Source: Arthrobacter sp. ok362 (GTDB taxonomy: Bacteria; Actinomycetota; Actinomycetes; Actinomycetales; Micrococcaceae). Taken from it: a DNA stretch of 40,667 nucleotides. The position numbers and the translations under genes were made by a program. Below, piece by piece: positions 25,518 through 34,293 of the stretch. Under the pieces are notes generated by a model. That model was not told the DNA's origin. It worked only from the letters and a program-made list of their open reading frames with translations, and did not search any database. Location: assembly GCF_900102785.1 (NCBI RefSeq), contig NZ_FNGC01000023.1, positions 1-40,667 on the forward strand, written 5' to 3'. The first letter of the stretch is position 1; each line of letters begins with the position of its first letter.

Positions 25518-25632
25518 GTCCGTGTATCAAGTGCCCTAAATGTTCCTTGGAAACAGGGAACATTAAGGCCATCCCAGCAGTTCTACTTAGTGGCTCTGCT
25601 GGTCGTGGTAGCACCTGATGTTGAACACGGAC
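25518..25632 (+). ncRNA. Candidate structured RNA upstream of rpoD
   Basis: Outer helix: GTCCGTGT-a-TCAA (25518-25530) pairs with TTGAACACGGAC (25621-25632), 12 bp with one bulged A. Inside are a long hairpin (about 25533-25569) capped by a GAAA tetraloop, and a second hairpin CCAGCAG/CTGCTGG (25574-25580 / 25596-25602) with an inner CTAC/GTGG stem. A short GACCC/GGGTC hairpin (25507-25520) would compete with the outer helix. I do not recognise a known RNA class. Whether it is transcribed is unknown; a possible rpoD promoter (TTGAAC at 25621, CATAGT at 25643) overlaps its end. Confidence 0.4.
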
Positions 25633-25648
25633 TTGACAGGGTCATAGT
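25621..25648 (+). promoter_or_regulatory. Possible rpoD promoter
   Basis: TTGAAC (25621-25626) and CATAGT (25643-25648) are 16 nt apart. A TTGACA at 25633 has no -10 at a good distance (TATGGT is 21 nt away). Confidence 0.35.
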
Positions 25649-25697
25649 GGTGTTGCCCGTATGGTGATTCCGCAGACCGCAGCTAGAAAGGTTTTCA

Positions 25698-27035
<1,338 letters not shown>

Positions 27036-27067
27036 GCGCCGACCGGCCACAGGCCAGGCGACGTGCA

Positions 27068-27136
27068 CAGCAACGCGGGGTCACATCCTGCCCGCCCTCA
27101 TCGGAGGAACGGGCAGGAAGTGGCCCCGCGTTGCTG
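27068..27136 (+). terminator. Terminator of rpoD
   Basis: CAGCAACGCGGGG (27068-27080) pairs exactly with 27124-27136, and an inner CCTGCCCG/CGGGCAGG stem continues it. TTACTG follows. Confidence 0.85.
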
Positions 27137-27192
27137 TTACTGCCGCCAAGTTGCTGGATGCGGGTAGCCCACGGAAGCACGTCTCTTAACGA

Positions 27193-27225
27193 ATCAGGGC
27201 CCCTCCGATATGGAGGGGCCCTGAT
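27193..27225. terminator. Terminator between rpoD and the DUF7455 gene
   Basis: Perfect dyad: TCAGGGCCCCTCC (27194-27206) and its complement (27212-27224) around a 5-nt loop. On the minus strand it is followed by TTCGTT, so it mainly ends the DUF7455 transcript and also backs up the rpoD terminator. Confidence 0.8.
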
Positions 27226-27282
27226 GCAGTGGTCTCAAGTCGCCCGGAACCCTGTAGGGCGCCGAGCCGAATCCGGTGCGGT

Positions 27283-27504
27283 CTAGTCGACCGGAACCGG
27301 GGCCTTCTGGTGAAGGCGGTCAGTCTCGTCATGCCAGTCTGAGCTGAGCGGCTTGAGTGTCGGCTCTACGGCGCGTGCGTGGTGGCCGCAGAAAAGAAGC
27401 TCACCGCCGGAGGCACCGAGAACAACTCGGACATATGCCTGTGCCCCGCAACGATCGCACCGGTCTGCGGCGGTCAGTGTGCGGTCCGCAACTGCTGTTG
27501 TCAT
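27283..27504 (-). CDS. Small zinc-ribbon-like protein (DUF7455)
   Basis: 73 residues. The pair CDRCG near residue 15 and CGHHA near 40 form a likely four-ligand metal site. Actinobacteria keep this protein next to sigA. ATG 27504 has AAGGAGG 6 nt upstream, an ideal site, so longer readings from 27567 are rejected. The function is unknown; a role near transcription is only a hint from location. Confidence 0.88.
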   Translation of the reverse strand: MTTAVADRTLTAADRCDRCGAQAYVRVVLGASGGELLFCGHHARAVEPTLKPLSSDWHDETDRLHQKAPVPVD

Positions 27505-27755
27505 GTTCGGCCTCCTTAGTAGATCGGTATACCTATATAACCAGCATTCGTGGCCAAACCATGGCACGGATGGCCTACTTTCGCTGTCCGCGTATCACGT
27601 CTCCGTAACGGCGAGTGGCCGGAGAGTCCCTGCGGGGAGTGGCAAACCGTCGATGACCCGGAGTCCGACTAACCTAGGAAGAGCGTCAATTTCTGTGACT
27701 GCCCGCCTGCGCACGCTGCAGGGGCGGTCCCGATCCTGTAAGGAGTTCACGACCC

Positions 27756-29864
27756 GTGGCACCCAGTTCTGATTACACCGCCCGGCACCTCTCCGTGCTG
27801 GAGGGCCTCGAGGCCGTCCGTAAGCGCCCGGGCATGTACATCGGCTCCACGGACTCCCGCGGACTCATGCACTGCCTTTGGGAAATCATCGACAACTCCG
27901 TGGACGAGGCCCTCGCCGGCTTCGGCCACGACATCAAGATCATCCTGCATGCGGACAATTCGGTGGAGATCCATGACGACGGCCGTGGCGTTCCGGTGGA
28001 TGTCGAACCGAAAACCGGGCTGACCGGCGTCGAGGTGGTTTTCACCAAACTCCACGCCGGCGGAAAGTTTGGCGGAGGCTCCTACACCGCGTCCGGCGGC
28101 CTGCACGGTGTGGGTGCCTCCGTGGTCAACGCGCTCTCGGCCCGTCTCGACGTCGAAGTGGACCGCGGCGGCAAGACCTACAAGATGTCCTTCCGCCGGG
28201 GGGAGCCTGGCCGGTTCAAGGATCCCGGCACCAAGCCGGACCCCGCGACGCTCTTCGAACCCTTCATCGACGGCTCCGTGCTGGATGTCGTGGGGAAGGC
28301 CAAGCGCGGCGTGACCGGAACCCGGATCCGCTACTGGGCGGACCGGCAGATTTTCACGCCCGACGCCAAATTCTCCTACGATGACCTCGCCGCACGTGCC
28401 CGCCAGACCTCCTTCCTGGTCCCCGGGCTGAAGCTCACGGTCCGGGATGAACGCAGGGTTGCCGGCACGCCAGGCGAATCGGGCCCGCATGAGGAGGTCT
28501 TCCACCACGACGGCGGCATCTCCGAGTTTGTCGATTTCCTCGCCGCCGACCCGGCCGTCACGGATGTCTGGCGCCTCCACGGTGCCGGCAAATTCAAGGA
28601 AACCGTCCCCGTCCTCGACGAAAAGGGCCACAGCCAGCTCGCGGAGGTCGAACGCGACTGCGAGGTCGACGTCGCGCTGCGCTGGGGCATCGGCTACGAC
28701 AGCACGGTCCGCACCTTCGTCAACATCATTTCCACGCCCAAGGGCGGCACCCACCAGTCCGGCTTCGAGCAGGCCCTCCTCAAGACGTTCCGCAAGGCCG
28801 TGGAGACCAATGCCCGCAAGCTCAAGGCCGGCAACGACAAGATCGAAAAAGACGACATCTTTGCCGGGCTGACCGCAGTCCTGACCGTCCGGCTGGCCGA
28901 ACCGCAGTTTGAGGGCCAGACCAAGGAAATCCTGGGCACGTCGGCCGTACGGGCCATCGTGGCCAAGGTGGTGGAACGGGAGATCAGCGCCAAGCTGATG
29001 TCCGCGAACCGCAACGACAAGGCCCAGTCCGCGCTGCTGCTGGAAAAGATCGTCAGCGAGATGAAGTCCCGCATCTCGGCCCGGGTCCACAAGGAAACCC
29101 AGCGCCGCAAGAATGCGCTGGAAACCTCCTCCATGCCCACCAAGCTCGCCGACTGCCGCACGGACGACGTCGGACGCTCCGAACTGTTCATCGTCGAAGG
29201 TGACTCCGCACTCGGCACCGCCAAGCTGGCGAGATCCTCCGACTTCCAGGCGCTCCTGCCGATCCGCGGCAAAATCCTCAACGTCCAGAAAGCCTCTGTG
29301 GGGGACATGCTCTCCAACGCCGAGTGCGCGGCCCTGATCCAGGTGGTGGGAGCCGGCTCCGGCCGGACGTTCGACATCAGCGCCGCCCGGTACGGCAAAG
29401 TGATCCTGATGACCGACGCCGACGTCGACGGCGCCCACATCCGCACCCTGCTCCTGACGCTCTTCTTCCGCTACATGCGCCCGATGATCGACGAGGGCCG
29501 CGTCTTCGCCGCCGTCCCGCCGCTGCACCGAGTGGAGGTGGTCAACGCCGGCCAGAAGGCCAACGAGATGATCTACACCTACTCCGAGGCTGAGCTCCAT
29601 GTCCTGCTGGCGCGGCTCGCCAAAGAGGGCAAGCGCTACAAGGAGCCGATCCAGCGGTACAAGGGGCTGGGCGAGATGGATGCCGAGCAGCTGGCCGAAA
29701 CCACCATGGACCCGCGTCACCGGACACTCCGCAAGGTCGGGATCGAGAACGCCAAGCAGGCCGAAGAGACTTTCGACCTCCTCATGGGCTCGGACGTGGC
29801 GCCGCGCAAGGACTTCATCATTGCAGGCGCCGCGAACCTGGACCGGGAGCGCATTGACGCCTGA
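27756..29864 (+). CDS. parE: DNA topoisomerase IV subunit B (ParE-like)
   Basis: 702 residues, ATPase and TOPRIM subunit of a type IIA topoisomerase. The N-terminal ATPase segment includes EGLEAVRKRPGMYIGS and the GHKL motifs DNSVDEAL and DDGRGVPVD; the TOPRIM part shows FIVEGDSALGTAK and DADVDGAHIRTLL. Length and motifs fit the ParE-type second GyrB paralogue, not the longer GyrB. The partner subunit is not in the window. The start is GTG 27756 with AAGGAG upstream. Confidence 0.93.
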   Translation: MAPSSDYTARHLSVLEGLEAVRKRPGMYIGSTDSRGLMHCLWEIIDNSVDEALAGFGHDIKIILHADNSVEIHDDGRGVPVDVEPKTGLTGVEVVFTKLHAGGKFGGGSYTASGGLHGVGASVVNALSARLDVEVDRGGKTYKMSFRRGEPGRFKDPGTKPDPATLFEPFIDGSVLDVVGKAKRGVTGTRIRYWADRQIFTPDAKFSYDDLAARARQTSFLVPGLKLTVRDERRVAGTPGESGPHEEVFHHDGGISEFVDFLAADPAVTDVWRLHGAGKFKETVPVLDEKGHSQLAEVERDCEVDVALRWGIGYDSTVRTFVNIISTPKGGTHQSGFEQALLKTFRKAVETNARKLKAGNDKIEKDDIFAGLTAVLTVRLAEPQFEGQTKEILGTSAVRAIVAKVVEREISAKLMSANRNDKAQSALLLEKIVSEMKSRISARVHKETQRRKNALETSSMPTKLADCRTDDVGRSELFIVEGDSALGTAKLARSSDFQALLPIRGKILNVQKASVGDMLSNAECAALIQVVGAGSGRTFDISAARYGKVILMTDADVDGAHIRTLLLTLFFRYMRPMIDEGRVFAAVPPLHRVEVVNAGQKANEMIYTYSEAELHVLLARLAKEGKRYKEPIQRYKGLGEMDAEQLAETTMDPRHRTLRKVGIENAKQAEETFDLLMGSDVAPRKDFIIAGAANLDRERIDA

Positions 29865-29879
29865 CGGCAGGGGCCGGCG

Positions 29880-30869
29880 TTAGCCGAGCAGGCCAGGGAC
29901 CAGCAACAGGGCCGTCGGCACGGCCAGCAGCAGCACGCAGCATGCCAGGACGACGGCGCGCAGGGGTTCCGACAGCGGCGGCCGGGGCGAGAGCAGGCGG
30001 CTGACGCGGGACGCCGTCGTACCGGCCGAGCCAGTGCCCCCGGTGGCGCCGGGCTGGCTGGGGTCGACGTCGGACGGGCCGGGCTCGCCGAACGCCAGGC
30101 GTGCCGCCGGAGTGGCAGGAGACCCGCTGGCCACAATGGCAATCGCCTTGATCAGGGTCGCCTTGCTCTCCGTCTTGAGCGCGACGTCGTCGGCAAGCAT
30201 TTCGATCAGGGAGTTGACCGACTCTTGCGCCAGCCGGGTGGTGGGGAGCCACGGCAGGGCCTGGCGCCACGCGGCGAAGGCCCACAGCAGGAGGTGGTGG
30301 CGCTGGCTCAGGTGCGCATTCTCGTGAATAAGCACGGCACGCAGCTCAGCGGGCTCTAGGGCGGCCATGAGCCCGTCGGAGAGAACCGTCACGGACCGTG
30401 CGCCGCCGGGCAGGCAGTACGCCACGGGCGAGTCCACGTTCAGGACCATGGTCCCCGGGCCGTCGGAGGACGGTGAGGCCAGAAGGTCCAGCAGTTCGCG
30501 GTGGCGCCTGCGCTGGCGCTGGATCTTGTAATAGGTCAGCAACAGGGTGAAAACGAGGTGCGCCGTCAGCAGGGCCGCGGCCGAGAGCGCAAAGATGTGC
30601 CAGAAGCCCAGATCGGTGGTGGGGGCATTGTTGAAGACCATCCCCGCCAGGGCCCGCAGGCCGGAGACCAGGTTATCCCCGACCGGCTCGAGCCCGTAGA
30701 CCAGCATGGCGCCGATCATGGACAGGCCGCCGGCCAGGGCGATCGCCTGCCACAGCAGCATTGCCGTGAAGGGGGAGCGGGCCGGCCACTGGGCACGGGA
30801 GAGGAGGATAGGCACCGGCCACGCCAACGCTATCGCCAGGACCGCCAGAAAATATGAGGTCCAGAACAT
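29880..30869 (-). CDS. M56-family membrane metallopeptidase (BlaR1-like protease without sensor domain)
   Basis: 329 residues with about four membrane segments (about 1-25, 35-60, 90-112 and a C-terminal one). The zinc motif HENAH is at 182-186. BlaR1/MecR1 proteins are about 590 residues because they carry an external penicillin-binding sensor; this protein ends without one, so its signal is unlikely to be a beta-lactam bound covalently. It lies 6 bp after the BlaI-type gene on the same strand, the usual arrangement of a repressor and the protease that inactivates it. Family-level inference; the substrate is presumed to be the adjacent repressor. Confidence 0.88.
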   Translation of the reverse strand: MFWTSYFLAVLAIALAWPVPILLSRAQWPARSPFTAMLLWQAIALAGGLSMIGAMLVYGLEPVGDNLVSGLRALAGMVFNNAPTTDLGFWHIFALSAAALLTAHLVFTLLLTYYKIQRQRRRHRELLDLLASPSSDGPGTMVLNVDSPVAYCLPGGARSVTVLSDGLMAALEPAELRAVLIHENAHLSQRHHLLLWAFAAWRQALPWLPTTRLAQESVNSLIEMLADDVALKTESKATLIKAIAIVASGSPATPAARLAFGEPGPSDVDPSQPGATGGTGSAGTTASRVSRLLSPRPPLSEPLRAVVLACCVLLLAVPTALLLVPGLLG

Positions 30870-30875
30870 CGGGCG

Positions 30876-31262
30876 CTAGCTGCGCCCCAACAGCTTGCGC
30901 AGGGTTTCTGCTTCGTTGTCCGTGACGGAACCAATGAACCGGGCCAGGACGGCCTCGCGGTCCGGGGCGGAGCCGAGGACCTCGTGCATGAGCTCCGCGG
31001 TATGGTCCGCGCGGCTCGAGACGGCCTGGTAGCGGTGCGGGCGGGTACCGCGTTCGCGTTCCACAAGGCCCTTGCGCTCGAGGCGCGAGAGTACGGTCAG
31101 CACCGTGGTGACCGCGAGGTCCTTGCCCACGTGCCCGACGGTGCCGTCCTGGGGCTGGGTGCTCTGCGCGAGGAGGTCCCGCAGCGTGTTGGCCGTCGCA
31201 GCTTCTTGGCCCGCCCAGAGCAGGTCCATCACTGCCCGTTCCAGTTCACCGAGACTTGCCAT
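30876..31262 (-). CDS. BlaI/MecI/CopY-family transcriptional repressor
   Basis: 128 residues. A winged-helix domain begins LGELERAVMDLLW and contains the recognition segment LAVTTVLTVLSRLERKGLV followed by the wing RGTRPHRYQAV. A C-terminal dimerisation part includes a helical DNEAETLRKLL end. The start is ATG 31262, with AAGGA 8 nt upstream. Its promoter region contains the dyad O1 over the likely -35, so autoregulation is expected, and two more dyads lie in front of the divergent cydA. It is probably released by cleavage or by another mechanism involving the M56 protein. Confidence 0.93.
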   Translation of the reverse strand: MASLGELERAVMDLLWAGQEAATANTLRDLLAQSTQPQDGTVGHVGKDLAVTTVLTVLSRLERKGLVERERGTRPHRYQAVSSRADHTAELMHEVLGSAPDREAVLARFIGSVTDNEAETLRKLLGRS

Positions 31263-31353
31263 TGCGTACATCCTTCTGTGACTGCCGCGCCGGCGTCGTG
31301 CTGGGAAAATGCTGGTGGCTGCCGGTGCGGTGTATGTGAACACTTCAGTTTCA

Positions 31354-31359
31354 AATCTA
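31354..31359 (-). promoter_or_regulatory. Candidate -10 of the BlaI-type repressor gene
   Basis: TAGATT on the minus strand. With a 17-18 nt spacer the -35 falls inside dyad O1. Confidence 0.45.
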
Positions 31360-31377
31360 TCGCGTTTTGCGCATTCT

Positions 31378-31394
31378 TTCTACATGAAGTAGAA
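31378..31394. promoter_or_regulatory. BlaI-type operator O1
   Basis: TTCTACATGAAGTAGAA: TTCTAC and GTAGAA, a perfect 6-bp dyad with a 5-nt centre. It covers the likely -35 of the repressor gene. Confidence 0.75.
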
Positions 31395-31509
31395 CACGGC
31401 TGTCCGGCGTGTCGGGCGGCCGGCCCCGGAGGCGCCGGGCGGGGGCGGCCCGGCCATTGCAGGCCGTGACGCGCCGTGGGAGTCTGAGTTACAGGGAAGC
31501 GCCGTTGTG

Positions 31510-31526
31510 TTCTACACTCTGTAGAA
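31510..31526. promoter_or_regulatory. BlaI-type operator O2
   Basis: TTCTACACTCTGTAGAA, identical arms to O1 and an extended 7-bp dyad (TTCTACA/TGTAGAA). TACACT inside it may be the cydA -10. Confidence 0.75.
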
Positions 31527-31533
31527 GACTTAC

Positions 31534-31550
31534 TTCTACGCCACGTAGAA
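31534..31550. promoter_or_regulatory. BlaI-type operator O3
   Basis: TTCTACGCCACGTAGAA, same arms, centred 24 bp from O2 (just over two helical turns), about 33 bp before the cydA start. Confidence 0.75.
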
Positions 31551-31582
31551 GTTGCTCGACCTAGCCAAAAGTAGGGACTGCC

Positions 31583-33178
31583 TTGGACGCCTTGGAAATC
31601 GCACGCTGGCAATTTGGAATCACCACGGTCTACCACTTCATGATGGTGCCGCTCACGATCGGCCTCGGGCTGGTGGTGGCCGTGATCCAGACGCTTTGGT
31701 ACCGCACTGGCAAGCCGGAATATCTGCGCATGACCAAGTTCTGGGGCAAACTCTTCCTGATCAACTTCATCATGGGCGTCGCCACCGGAATCGTGCAGGA
31801 GTTCCAGTTCGGCATGGCCTGGAGCGAGTACAGCCGCTTTGTGGGCGACGTGTTCGGCGCCCCGCTGGCCATGGAAGCGCTCCTGGCCTTCTTCGTCGAG
31901 TCAACGTTCCTCGGCCTGTGGATCTTCGGCTGGAAGCAACTCAAGCCCGGTGTCCACCTGGCCTGCCTCTGGGTCGCCGTGATTGGCTCCGTGTTCTCCG
32001 CCTACTTCATTATCGTGGCCAATAGCTGGATGCAGCACCCAGTCGGCGTCGAAATGGTCAACGGCCGGCCCGTCATGACCGACGCATGGGCCGTCTTCAC
32101 CAACAACACCGCCCTCGTCGCCGTGCCGCACACCCTCTTCGGCGCCCTCGCCGTGGCCGGGGCCTTCCTCCTCGGCATCGCCTGGTACCACCTGTGGCGC
32201 CGCCGCCACGACGGCATCGACACGATCGGGGCCGACGGCAAGGTGATTCCCGGCGAAGCCGCCGGCATTCTTGGCCGGGACCGCAACGACCACACCGTCT
32301 GGATCCGCTCCCTGCGGATCGGCGCCGTCGTCGCCATGATTTCCTTCGCGGGCACAGCCGTCACCGGGGACCTGCAGGGCAAGCTCATGTTCGAGCAGCA
32401 GCCCATGAAGATGGCCGCCGCCGAGGCCGCCTGCCACGACGGCACCGGCTTCTCGGTCCTCAGCGTCGGCAACGTCGGCTCCAAGAACTGCGACGACGTC
32501 GTGGCCGTGATCGAGGTCCCCGGCATCCTGTCCTTCCTGGCCAAGGGCGACTTCACCACGGAGGTCAAGGGCGTCAACAGCCTGCTGGGTGAGTACCAGG
32601 CCAAGTACGGCACCGAAGTGCCGAACAACCCTATCTACGGAGATCGCGCCGGCCAGCAAATCCAGTACGTGCCCGTCATGGAAGTCACCTACTGGGGCTT
32701 CCGGATGATGATCGGCTTCGGCGGCGTGGCCGCCCTCGCGGCCCTTGTGGCACTGTGGGCCACGCGCAAGGGAACCGTGCCCGCCTCCCGCGGACTCATG
32801 CGCCTGGCGGTGTTCGGCATCCTCGCACCGTTCGGTGCCAACGCCGCGGGCTGGATCTTCACCGAGATGGGCCGCCAGCCGTTCGTCGTCGCCCCAAACC
32901 CGGACCCCAGCGGAATCGATCAGGTCTTCATGTTCACCGCCGCGGCCGTCTCGCCGGGAGTCTCGGCAGGCGAGATCCTGACCTCCCTCGTGGTCCTGAC
33001 CTCCATCTATGCGGTGCTGCTGGTGGTGGAGGTCAAGCTCCTGGTCAAGTACATCCGCGGCGGCGTCGCCTCGGCCATGCCGGAACTTGTGCATGCCCCC
33101 GTCGACGAAAACGAGGACAGCACGCCCCCGGGCGGTCCGGGCAAGCCCGACGACGACGTCCTGGCGTTCGCCTACTAA
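31583..33178 (+). CDS. cydA: Cytochrome bd ubiquinol/menaquinol oxidase subunit I
   Basis: 531 residues, the heme-bearing subunit of the high-affinity terminal oxidase. H18 matches the heme ligand near the N-terminus (TTVYHFMMVPLTIG); the second His is in VPHTLFGAL, and the Met ligand region in TYWGFRMMIGFGG. The segment GIVQEFQFGMAWSEYSRFVGDVFGAPLAMEALLAFF is the classic family signature. The Q-loop is short, as in actinobacterial and Bacillus enzymes. The start is TTG 31583, with AGGGA upstream; the first Met codon comes much later. Dyads O2 and O3 in front of it suggest repression by the divergent BlaI-type protein. Confidence 0.96.
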   Translation: MDALEIARWQFGITTVYHFMMVPLTIGLGLVVAVIQTLWYRTGKPEYLRMTKFWGKLFLINFIMGVATGIVQEFQFGMAWSEYSRFVGDVFGAPLAMEALLAFFVESTFLGLWIFGWKQLKPGVHLACLWVAVIGSVFSAYFIIVANSWMQHPVGVEMVNGRPVMTDAWAVFTNNTALVAVPHTLFGALAVAGAFLLGIAWYHLWRRRHDGIDTIGADGKVIPGEAAGILGRDRNDHTVWIRSLRIGAVVAMISFAGTAVTGDLQGKLMFEQQPMKMAAAEAACHDGTGFSVLSVGNVGSKNCDDVVAVIEVPGILSFLAKGDFTTEVKGVNSLLGEYQAKYGTEVPNNPIYGDRAGQQIQYVPVMEVTYWGFRMMIGFGGVAALAALVALWATRKGTVPASRGLMRLAVFGILAPFGANAAGWIFTEMGRQPFVVAPNPDPSGIDQVFMFTAAAVSPGVSAGEILTSLVVLTSIYAVLLVVEVKLLVKYIRGGVASAMPELVHAPVDENEDSTPPGGPGKPDDDVLAFAY

Positions 33179-33235
33179 ACCCCGCAACCCACCCAGCCAG
33201 CAACCCCACACGGAAAAGCGCAGAGGACTCTCAGC

Positions 33236-34285
33236 ATGGAACTGCTACCCACCATCTGGTTCATCGCCATCGCGGTGCTGTGGACGGGCTATCTCTTTCT
33301 CGAAGGCTTCGACCTTGGAGTCGGGATGCTGATGAAGGTATTCGCCCGGAACAACACGGAGCGCCGCGTCCTGATCAACACGATCGGCCCGGTCTGGGAC
33401 GGCAACGAGGTCTGGCTCCTGACCGCCGGCGGTGCCACCTTCGCGGCCTTCCCGCTCTGGTACGCCTCGCTGTTCTCCGCACTGTACCTGCCCCTGCTGC
33501 TGGTTCTGGTGGCGCTCATCTTCCGTGCAGTCGCCTTCGAATACCGCGGCAAGGTGGACAACCCCCGGTGGCGCGCCCGCTGGGACTGGGCCATCTCGGC
33601 AGGGTCGTTCGTCGCGGCCTTCGGCGTCGGAGCCGCACTGGCCCTGACCACCACGGGAATGCCGCTGGATGCCAACGGTGACCGCGAGGGCGGGCCGTTC
33701 GCCTGGTTCAGCGGCTACGCCGTGCTCGGCGGGCTCGCCGTGGTCGGGTTCTCCCTCCTGCACGGGCTCGGGTTCCTTGCGTTGAAGACCGACGGCGAAG
33801 TCCGCCACCGGGCGCGGGCGTGGTTCGTCCGGTTGCTGCCCGTGCTGCTGCTGCCTATCGCCGGATGGGCAGTGAGCCTCCAACTCCTCAGCGGCGAGGC
33901 CTGGACCATCGCTGCCGTCGTCGCCGCGGTCCTCGCGGCAGTCCTGGCGTGGAATTTCGCCCGCAAGGGTGCCGAAGGCCGTGCCTTCATGTCGCTGGGG
34001 GCATTCCTCCTGCTCGGCAGCGCATCCATCTTCGGTGCCGCCTTCCCCGTCGTGCTGCCGTCCACCCTTAATCCCGCGTTCAACCTGACAGTCTCCAACG
34101 CCTCGTCCTCGGACTACACCCTGGGCCTGATGAGCATCGTGGCCTGCATCGGGCTGCCGCTGGTCCTGGCATACCAGGCCTGGACGTACTGGGTGTTCCG
34201 GCGTCGCGTGAGCGCGGCGCACATTCCCGAGGCGCACAGCTTCCTTCCCGCGATCGCCGCCAAAGCCCTGGCACCGAAGGACTAA
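33236..34285 (+). CDS. cydB: Cytochrome bd oxidase subunit II
   Basis: 349 residues with about eight to nine membrane helices. The N-terminus WTGYLFLEGFDLGVGMLM and the segment IGPVWDGNEVWLLTAGGATFAAFP are diagnostic of CydB. ATG 33236 is 57 bp after cydA, preceded by a weak GAGGA. It partners CydA, and 8 bp separates it from the fused cydDC gene, so all belong to one operon. Confidence 0.96.
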   Translation: MELLPTIWFIAIAVLWTGYLFLEGFDLGVGMLMKVFARNNTERRVLINTIGPVWDGNEVWLLTAGGATFAAFPLWYASLFSALYLPLLLVLVALIFRAVAFEYRGKVDNPRWRARWDWAISAGSFVAAFGVGAALALTTTGMPLDANGDREGGPFAWFSGYAVLGGLAVVGFSLLHGLGFLALKTDGEVRHRARAWFVRLLPVLLLPIAGWAVSLQLLSGEAWTIAAVVAAVLAAVLAWNFARKGAEGRAFMSLGAFLLLGSASIFGAAFPVVLPSTLNPAFNLTVSNASSSDYTLGLMSIVACIGLPLVLAYQAWTYWVFRRRVSAAHIPEAHSFLPAIAAKALAPKD

Positions 34286-34293
34286 CTTCCCTG

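Noticed and set aside
25496..25618. 40-codon frame with a CIKCPKC segment upstream of rpoD
   Set aside because: No good ribosome binding site, and its bases are better explained by the paired helices of the structured element. Cannot be fully excluded.
25633..25665. TTGACA ... TATGGT as the rpoD promoter
   Set aside because: The spacer is 21 nt, too long; TTGAAC-N16-CATAGT fits better.
29880..31262. Calling the BlaI/M56 pair a beta-lactam resistance system
   Set aside because: No beta-lactamase or PBP gene is nearby, and the M56 protein lacks the sensor domain; the divergent partner is cytochrome bd.
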